From positions 5,782,501 to 5,846,500 of the forward strand of contig NC_065917.1 in NCBI RefSeq assembly GCF_905147045.1: 64,000 nt of DNA, written 5' to 3'. This document shows, in pieces, positions 55,951 through 64,000 of the stretch. The notes under the pieces are model-generated. The model did not search any database, was not told the DNA's origin, and was given only the letters and a program-made list of their open reading frames with translations. Position 1 is the first letter of the stretch. Each line of letters begins with the position of its first letter. Origin of the DNA: Nymphalis io (Eukaryota > Arthropoda > Insecta > Lepidoptera > Nymphalidae). A program made the translations under genes and the position numbers.

Positions 55951-57536
55951 TTTTTCTTTCGTGTATTGATAAAATGTAGTTAAATTCGTTATTTTGTGAT
56001 TAATTACTTCTTTTTAATTGCTATTTAATTTCTGTCTTAAAAGTATATTTCATATAATTTATAAATTTGTATGTTTTGTTTGTTTTTGAAATCAATCGTT
56101 TTATTAGAACTCCACAAATATAGCCTTTACTTAGAAACAGGACCATGTCTATGCACTGGAACAGCGCACCGAAAACCGTTTACAAAATTAAAAGATTTTT
56201 ATTTGTAACAATAGTCTATCGAGATATTCAACGGGCTTGTGGGCGAGATGAGAATTAATCGCGAGACGAAACGAGAAAAATGCTTTACGCTAGAGCGAGA
56301 TGTAAAATATGCGCAAATGGTTTTTATAACAATAAAATAATACACCAACCATCCATTTCACCTTTGAGTGAACAAGTGTAATTTTAGTTTATAATGGATA
56401 TAATAAATTGCCGGTATATTCGATGTAAGAAATTTTACAAGAAAAACTGTTTACAACCACAATGAGAGAAATCCTTAACGCCAAAAAATTGGTATCGTAT
56501 TTGCGAAATCTAGCAATCCTGGTAAAAAGTGATGAAAAGTGGTACAACTGGTGAAAAGTGGTCAACTGGTGGCTATTGAAAAGTCTCACCACAATACTCC
56601 TTTCCTCAATTGCTTCTTATTTTTGCAAGCATGGCTAGTTGTCTCTTTTACTCTTGACTAAGAACAGATACATCCACATTCTACACGTCCATCGCGTGTG
56701 ATAACTTCAACGGTTTTGATGTCAGTAGTGGCGACTGACAATGGCGTTGTATTGATCGAAAACGATCTTCAAGAATTCATAATTATTAATTTTTTTTTTA
56801 AGTTGAAAACTATATCTTTTACATTTCTTGTACACTCAATCTCGCAAATGTAAATGTTGGGAGTCGTTCAGAAATTATTCCGCCAACAATTAAGGGCGTT
56901 AAAGAAGAAGATGACGCCATGAAAGAGTCCAAATTCATAAATGTCTGACTAATATACCTTTCAAGTCTGCTAAGATATTCAACGATTTTGTTCTCATGTG
57001 TAAACTTCAATAAAGCCTCCTCTCAATCTCATCTCGGCATATATGTTACGGGTAAATTGATTTTTTTTTTTTTTGGAAAAATGTGAAATTGATCAAACTT
57101 GCTTCTTATATTGATGAGCATGGTTAATTGTCCCTTTTACTCTTGACTAATAACAGATACATCCATTGCGCGGTTAGGAGTTCAACGGTTTTGACATCAG
57201 TTGCAGCTAATGGAAATGGTCTTAAGGAACCAATTCAATAATAATAAGTTTGAGACTTAGAGATACTGCGTCGTAGAAAAACTAATCTCGAGAATTCAAT
57301 TGCTTAAGAAAAATGTAAGGTTAGCTCCATATATACCCTAATAATAAAAGTAAAAGCCATAAAAATGTACATGTTAGGAAGCGTTCAGAACTTATTCCTA
57401 CAACAATACAAGAATAAAAGAACGTTCTAGACGGCATGAAAGAGTCCAAATCCAAAAATTTGAATATTATAGTACATAATTACACGATGACTCCAAATAA
57501 TGTTAAAAATACTGTTTAGAATCCACAATATCTAAA
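55951..57536 (+). repeat. Composite repeat (B and A segments)
   Basis: AT-rich lead, B segment 56090-56600, A segment 56610-57000 (core 56915-57000) and a second A-type stretch to 57536, with partial core near 57420. Matches 14191-15240 and 31930-32715. No gene. Confidence 0.75.
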
Positions 57537-58160
57537 CTAATATTATAAAGAGGTAAAGTTTGTGAGGTTATAGGGGGTAATCTCTGGGTGATTAACCCGG
57601 AAAATGAAAAGACTTTTTCGTAGTAGTGGGATTTGCAAAGTAAGTCGGTGAAAAAATGGTCGAACGAAAAGGTTTCTTACGAACGCTGCCTTTACGATGG
57701 GAGACGTATGATTGAGTTCTAAAGAAAAGTTGTAAACTTGGTAATGCCGACAAAAAAAGTCAGCGACAGCATATGGCTAACTTTTATATTTAAGCCACAA
57801 AAAGTAGTTTTTAAGTTAAAAAAATAATTTGAATCGTTAGGTCATGTTTATTGGTCATATAATCAACAATTATGATTTTTTATCAAATAACGTAAACTTA
57901 TTGTCTCAAGTGTTTAAAACAAAAGCCTTTTCCCTTTTACTGCATATAATTTGGACGAATATTGGTAAAGAGATAATACGACATACGTATGGAACCGCGA
58001 CCGTGTCGTAATACATTGAGTGATATTTCTATTAGACGGTTTTTTTCATATGCAGCAATCAATCAATCTATTTAGAAATAAATTCCTTATTACCAAGGAA
58101 ATTTTATTTCGATAAAATTTGTTTTATACAGTTTGTTTTTGGTTGCATTGTTCAAGAGAT
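57537..58160 (+). repeat. Partial DUF7869 block: 5' flank only, with an inserted 0.2-kb segment
   Basis: Starts with the terminal 13-mer at 57545-57557 and follows the shared leader with a deletion around the tctctggctc stretch. About 220 bp of unrelated AT-rich sequence (57845-58065) interrupts it, after which the leader resumes (aatcaatctatttagaaata) and stops near 58155, before the ATG. No coding part remains. Confidence 0.7.
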
Positions 58161-58490
58161 AATTTAAAATATCAAACTCGCGAGATAACTTTATTAATGT
58201 TCGATCAATTGACCACAAGTACAAATGTTTACCACCCAACGAGGCTGTGTGAACTTGGCACCTGACTTTTGAAAATCGATTTTTTTCTTTTTAATTCTTA
58301 TAGATATTCGTATGTAGTTGATTTTTTTTGTTTGTTCTAAAAAAAATTGGAGGATATCGAAAATAACTCATGCCCCGGTTATATCGGGGGATACTTAAAA
58401 TGAATAGTTGATTCTTGAACCGAATCGTTTGTAGTTGATTGTAGTGGAAAAAAAATACCAGCGATTATACTATCGATGGGGTTGAAAGAT
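58161..58490. other. Unique 0.3-kb stretch, nothing recognised
   Basis: No match elsewhere in the window and no convincing reading frame. It contains ttgaccacaagtacaaatgt and a palindromic-looking ccccggttatatcgggg near 58374-58390. It lies between the partial DUF7869 leader and an A core. Confidence 0.4.
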
Positions 58491-59744
58491 AAATCTGGGT
58501 CAACTCGAACATGAAAGAGTCCAAATCCATAAATGTTTGACTAATATACCTTTCAAGTCTGCTAAGATATTCACCCGATTTTGTTCTCATTTGTAAAATT
58601 CAATAAAGCCTCTTCTCAATTTAGCAGCAATAGTATAACATAAAACCGTCACATATAAAATGTCCATCGTTTAACGAGCAAAAATTCTTAAAAACAACAA
58701 AACGATTACTATTATTCTTTTAATTTTCGAAGTTTCCGCCCCAATTTACAACGTTAAATAACGTACGATTTTCAACGGACGAGATGTTTGAAAAAAACGC
58801 ATACAATGTCAAGTCTACCATCAACAGCATTTTAGAAACAAAGAGGCAGTTATACACATATACACATATGAAGTCATATATGCTTCGGGTAAATTGATTA
58901 TTTTTTTGGGAAAAATGTGAAATTGACCAAACTTGCTTCTTATTTTGGTGAGCATGGCTAGTTGTCTCTTTTACTCTTGACTAATAACAGATACATCCGT
59001 TGCGCGGTAAGGAATTCAACGGTTTTGACATCAGCGGTAGCTCATGACAATGGTCTTGAAGAACCATTTCGCTCAATAATAATAAGTATGAGACATAGAA
59101 ATACTGCATTGTAGAAAAATAAACCTTGAGAATTCAATTGCTTAACAGAAATATAAGATTACATAGTTAGCTCCATACCCTAATACTCCTTTTTTCAATA
59201 GCTTTTTATTTTGGCAAACATTGCTAGTTGTCTCTCTTGACTAAGAACAGACATTTCCACATTTTACACGTCCATCGGGTGTGATAACTTCAACGGTTTT
59301 GATGTCAGTAGTAGCGACTGTCAATGGTGTTGTATTGATCGAAAGCGAACTTCAATAATTCATAATTAAAAACATATTTTTTTAAAGTTGAAAACTATAT
59401 CTTTTACATTTCTTATATACTCAATCTCGCAAATGTAAATGTTGGGAGTCGCTCAAAAATTATTCCGCCAACAATTAAGGGCGTTAAAGAACGTTCTAGA
59501 AGCCATGAAAGAGTCCAAATTCATAAATGTTTGACTAATATACCTTTCAAGTCTGGTAAGATATTCAACGATTTTGTTCTCATGTGTAAACTTCAATAAA
59601 GCCTCCTCTCAATCTCCCCTCGGCATATATGCTACGGGTAAATTGTTTTTTTTTTTTGGAAAAATGTGAAATTGATCAAACTTGACACGACACGATGACT
59701 CCAAATAATGTTAAAAATACTGTTTAGAATCCACAATATCTAAA
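58491..59744 (+). repeat. Composite repeat (A core, D, A)
   Basis: A core 58508-58590, D segment 58600-58920, A head 58960 and a second core 59494-59585. At about 59690 it jumps to gatgactccaaataatgtta, the normal left flank of the DUF7869 block. Confidence 0.75.
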
Positions 59745-60252
59745 CTAATATTATAAAGAGGTAAAGTTTGTGAGGTTGTAGGGGGTAATCTCTGGCTCTA
59801 CCTAACCGATTTTGAAGATTCATTTACCAATACGGAGCCACATCATTTGTGAATGTCATAGGCTAGATATTAACCCGGAAAATGAAAAGACTTTTTTCGT
59901 GGTAGAGGTGTTTGCAAAATAAGTCGGTGAAAAAACGGTCGAACGAAAAAGTTTATTACGAACGCTGCCCTAACGATGGGAGACGTATGATTGAGTTCAA
60001 GAGAAAAGTTGTAAACTTGATAATGCCATCTTGATAAAAGACAGCGACAGCATATGGCTAACTTTTATATTTAAGTCACAAAAAGTAGTTTTTAAATTAA
60101 AAAAATAATTTAAATCGTTAGGTCAACTTATTCAATCAATCTATTTAGAAATAAATTCCTTATAACCAAGAAAATTTTATTTAGATAAAATTTGTTTTAT
60201 AGTTTGATTTTGGTTGCATAGTTCAACATTTAGTAAAAAAAAACGATATAAA
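59745..60252 (+). repeat. 5' flank of DUF7869 block, copy e
   Basis: Terminal 13-mer ataaagaggtaaa at 59753-59765 and the complete leader, without the small losses seen in copy c. Confidence 0.7.
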
Positions 60253-61180
60253 ATGTTACGAGAAGAAGTTCCTGGTCTCCTCATAATTTCATTTGATTGC
60301 GAGAAAAATCTGCCCCTGTCTAAAATACCTGACCAATCAACATACAAAAATTCACGCGCACCCATGACTACCAAGAACATTCATGTACATTTGGACTGAA
60401 GATGAGGGGGCAAAAGGTTCAAATGAGATTTGCTCCGCACTGTATCACTGTACGAATTTTATGAACATGAATGGAGTGAGTCGACTAAGGTTAATGTCAG
60501 ACGGCTGCGGAGGCCAAAATAAAAACTTACTTACTATATGTATGCTTATGAAATGGCTTTTAGAAACCACGAAATATATCAAGTATGTTGAAATGATATT
60601 TCCCGTGACCAGACACTCGTTCTTACCCTCGGACAGAGTTTTCGCCTACAATGAAAACATAATAAAGAAAAAAGAGAATATAATTAATCCAGGTGATAAT
60701 GAAAAGATTAATAGTGAACATGCAATTGTTCATAAACTAGCGACGGAAGTACGTATATATGACTGGAAAAAGCAAAGAATTTCTCAAAAACACTCAAAGT
60801 TGGCATTTCCAAAATAGGCAATTGCAAAAGAATTTTATTTCAAAAAGTAAATCGTTCTGTAGTCCATTTTCGCGGTGAAGTTTCATATAGAAATGATAGT
60901 CGATGTAGCAAATCTTTGACAAAACGTGGAAAGAGATTAAACGATCTAAATTTAGTTACTATACCAGTCGGAGTTCCTATTAAAGCTGCCAAATTAAGCG
61001 ATGTCAAAAATCTCTTGATAAAACATTATGGAGACGAATGGCAGGCTTGTGAAGGACTTTCTTATTATAAAAATATTTTCACAAGTGTCGACAATAGCGC
61101 AATGACCAATGATTCAGAAAATGAAAGTGTCTGAGATCCTGGAGATATAGAAAATGAAGAAATTACTGATTTTGTTTAAC
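60253..61180 (+). pseudogene. DUF7869-like protein, longest remaining frame (copy e, complete block)
   Basis: ATG 60253: REEVPGLLIISFDCEKNLPL and KIPDQSTYKNSRAPM; a frame change near 60390; then a 144-codon frame (60383-60817) with WTEDEGAKGSNEICSALYHC, RLRLMSDGCGGQNKNLLTIC, EMIFPVTRHSFLPSDRVFAY, then NPGDNEKINSEHAIVHKLAT and YDWKKQRISQKHSKLAFPK, ended by a TAG. The C-terminal frame 60916-61134 is complete up to the shared TGA after ENESV; the probable original stop is at about 61178. The HSF and DWKK motifs are best preserved here. The block runs 59753-61608 between inverted 13-mers. Confidence 0.75.
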
Positions 61181-62085
61181 TAATCTTTTTTACTAACTAA
61201 ACTTTGTTACTAAATATTTTGAGACTGTGATTCTGATTGTAACTGAATTGTGATTTTAGCCATTTAAGTATCTAGTATAATTCAAGAATAGAATATAAAT
61301 ATAAACATTTTTTTTATTCCACAGCTCTAGTAGTGTTAGCCGTAACACCATTGTGACGTCATCAGTATTTTGATCAAATTCTAATATATCCGATTATGAC
61401 TTTCTTTCAGACAAATATGTCTACTGTTTTATTTCAAAATCCAATATGTCCAAACCAGTTTTTACGATTTTGATAAGATTGAACGTAATGCGTTTTATTT
61501 TTATGCAATTTGGGATACATATTATGAAATTAAGGTAAATCGAACATTAAATTTTACAGAATAACAAAGTCTGGATCTGCAAACAAATTTATGGGTTTAC
61601 CTCTTTATCAATTATCTAGGACATATTGACGTTTGATGTTTATCAACTCATATACACTCGTAACAATTAGTTATAATTAAATGGTGACCCCAAATAATAT
61701 TAAAAATAGGGTAAACGTACAACTTTAAATGTCGCGAGTCCTTGTCGAGTCTTAAACTACTCCGCGAACAATTTATGAAGTAAAATAACGTAAAGCTGCG
61801 TATAAATTGCCTGCGCGTAAGTGGCGAATATCCCTTCTATGTAGATTATATTATAATAAGAAAAGTAAATTTGTTTTAGTAAAGATACTATTGTTTATTT
61901 TAAAACACATCACTTTATTGGGTTTCTATAATTATACATTGTTTTAATAACAATAATATACGTATTAAAAATATGTTACTAGCGAGCACACATTGAAGAC
62001 TGAAATACGTACCAAATTAGGAAGTTACTATTTCGAATATTAGTCCGTATCAAGTTAAGCGACGATAATGACAGCTGATCTTCTT
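61181..62085 (+). repeat. 3' flank of block e with terminal inverted sequence, then G segment
   Basis: Shared 3' noncoding sequence closed by tttacctctttat at 61596-61608, followed by G from about 61650 to gataatgacagctgatc. The G copy is cut at 62085 by an RTE-type LINE, within 30 bp of the position where CR1 entered other G copies. Confidence 0.75.
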
Positions 62086-64000
62086 CTTCTTTGTTCAAAC
62101 CCTCTTCACAGTTCAGCTGGGATCGGGTCTCCTTGTACATCTGCGCCAGAGAGCTCTGTTCTGGGTTGTCTGTGTACTCAGATTCTCTTTCTGGGCCTCT
62201 TTTTGTATGTTTGACCACCAGTTTGCGGGCGGTCGCCCTCTTCCCCGCGGTCGGTCCGGGATATTTAAGGCTTTCTTGATAGGATGATCATCGTTACGTC
62301 TCAGGATATGGCCGTACCAGTGCAGTCGACATTCCTTCAATTTTTCCACAATTGGTGTTACCTTGAACGATCCCCTGACATACTCATTCCTTACTTTGTC
62401 CAGCAGGGTGATTCCTCCCGCCCATCTAAGCATTTTCATCTAACTTGTATGCAGTTGTTGTTCGTGTGACTTTTTGATGGTCCAACACTTTGCCCCATAG
62501 ATCATGGATGGGCGTACTACCGTTTTTGTACTCTTTTCCCTTTACACGAATGGGCATTCTATGATCACAGAGAACACCCGAAAGCGATTTCCATTTTATC
62601 CAGGCGGTTTTAATGCATTGGTCCACGTCCTTATCAATATTTGCATCAATAGTAAGCACAGTTCCAAGATATTTGAAGTTGTCTACTTTGGGTAGTGCGC
62701 GGTTGTCTATGTAAATATTACATCCCGTCTCTTCTGTCCCTCCATAGTCACATTTAAAATATTCGGTCTTACTTCGACTAATGCGTAGCCCATGGTTTTC
62801 TATTTGTGTCACCCACCGGTTAAGTGATTCCTGTAGGTTTTGTGCATTTATCGCCACTAGGACTATATCATCTGCGTAAAGAATACACTCTGGTGCTGGT
62901 TTTTTGTATGCCTCGCGTGATGTAGTCCATGCACAGGTTGAATAGCAATGGACTCAAGGCAGATCCCTGATGTACTCCTACATTTACGTGGAAGGGCTCG
63001 CCAAGACCCGCTGGACTTTTGACGCGCGTTTTAGTGTTTATGTACATATCTTGTATTAGTACCACATAATATTCCCGGATGTTTTGAGCTCTCATAGCCT
63101 GCCAAACTAGATTTCTGGGTACCCTATCGAGCCAGCCAGCCAGGGTAGCCATTTCAAGGTCCATGAACAGGAGATACAGATTTTCTTTGTTTGAACGATG
63201 TTTCTCTATCACAACTCTAATTTACTGAATGGCATCGATGGTAGATTTGCCAGGCGTGAAACCGTATTGGTTCTCAGTTATACGGGTACAGTCATTTATG
63301 CGTGTAGCGATGATTCTTTCAAACAGTTTCAGTGTGTGTGATATGAGTTTTATTCCCCTGTAGTTTCCGCAATTCGCAATGTCCCCTTTTTGTTTATATA
63401 TTGGTGATAGAATGCTGTTACGCCAGATACAGGGATCTTTCCATCTTTAATAATAGCGTTAAAAAGCTTGGTGAGCCAGGGTGTGGCAGATTCTTTCAGC
63501 TTCTTCCAGAGATCTGCTGGTATCTGGTCGGGACCAGTGGTCTTATGGTTTTTAATTTTTGATATGGCCTTGCTCACCTCCTCCTCTAATATAGATTTTA
63601 TAGGCCCTTCAACAGGCGGCATATGGGGCATTTTTTGACTCGAAAACTCCTCGTTCATTAGTTGTTCGTAGTATTCCTTCCATCTTATGTTTATATCCTT
63701 GTTCGCTGTTAGTAAAACACCCTGGGAATTTTTGATTTATTTGTTACATTTAATATCGAGAGTAGACCTATGGCGTTGTCGGGCTATTTTGTAGATAGAG
63801 TTCTCATCCTCGGCTTTTTCCAATCTATCATAAAAATCTTCTCTAGATTTTGCCATGGATTGTGCTACAGCAGACTTAGCTATCTTTTTAAGATTCTTAT
63901 ACAGTAGGTGGTCTTCTTCTAAACCCGATTTTTGCCATGCTTTAAATGCCTCTCTCTTTGACTTTATTATGTGTTGTGCAGTTTCATTCCACCAGGACGT
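62086..64000 (-). pseudogene. RTE-clade LINE ORF2, frameshifted, running out of the window
   Basis: Read right to left: EEEVSKAISKIKNHKTTGPD, QIPADLWKKLKESATPWLTK (RT fingers) at about 63600-63450; then NKENLYLLFMDLEMATLAG and WLDRVPRNLVWQAM (motif A with its Asp, plus an odd extra stretch from a tggc slippage); VGVHQGSALSPLLFNLCMDY (motif B); and ECILYADDIVLVAINAQNLQ (motif C) spanning a frame change near 62870. It continues NFKYLGTVLTIDANIDKDVD, then MLRWAGGITLLDKVRNEYVR, CRLHWYGHILRRNDDH and GRPPANWWSNIQKE. The 3' end at about 62086 shows an agaagaagaag-type repeat, as RTE elements often do. The YADD pair is intact but at least four frame changes are present. It is a different subfamily from the three RTE fragments upstream. 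Confidence 0.85.

Overview
The window looks like repeat-saturated insect DNA, most likely from a lepidopteran and probably a nymphalid butterfly. The evidence is a Metulj-like tRNA-derived SINE at 971-1286, LINEs of the Jockey, R1, RTE and CR1/Zenon type, an A-tailed interspersed element I associate with butterfly genomes, and a low GC content. I found no host single-copy gene, no canonical tRNA or rRNA, no CRISPR array and no bacterial operon structure. Nearly all protein-coding signal comes from broken transposable elements. The taxon call is inference from repeat types, not from a marker gene.

The background is an unclassified composite repeat, described here in segments. G is about 1.1 kb; it contains a doubled ctcgag motif and ends in a gcgccatctagtg motif. 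B is 0.5-1 kb and carries degenerate subunits around tcgagatattcaacgg. A is about 0.5 kb and runs from ttgtctcttttactcttgac to tctgctaagatattcaacg. D is about 0.55 kb and AT-rich, following some A copies. More than 20 copies of the A core are visible. They are inverted from about 5.1 to 10.4 kb and direct from 10.4 to 62 kb.

Layout. Positions 1-5075, minus strand: remains of two Jockey-like LINEs (A: ORF1; B: ORF1 plus endonuclease) and an R1-clade ORF1, with a SINE insertion. Positions 5080-10400: inverted composite repeat containing a 5'-truncated Jockey-like LINE C with an open reverse transcriptase. Positions 10401-13400: direct repeat, then a nested pair of RT fragments. Positions 13.4-14.2 kb and 54.4-56 kb: two related Jockey RT fragments, the second split by an R1-clade insertion. 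Positions 15.6-30.3 kb: a duplication at roughly 11.4-12.2 kb offset. Positions 31.9-41.65 kb and 42.0-53.35 kb: a roughly 10 kb direct tandem duplication whose copies differ by identifiable insertions and deletions. Positions 62.1-64 kb: an RTE-type LINE on the minus strand running out of the window.

The most distinctive component is a DUF7869-like open reading frame (family assigned from memory), present as five decayed copies plus one copy of the upstream flank alone. The two most complete blocks (49681-51465 and 59753-61608) begin and end with the same 13-bp sequence in inverted orientation, so this may be an undescribed DNA transposon. Three RTE fragments share identical frameshifts and endpoints, and two CR1 fragments sit at the same site, so both multiplied as passengers of segmental duplication and not by their own retrotransposition. 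The whole picture suits heterochromatin, such as a W chromosome or pericentromere, but the sequence alone cannot establish that.
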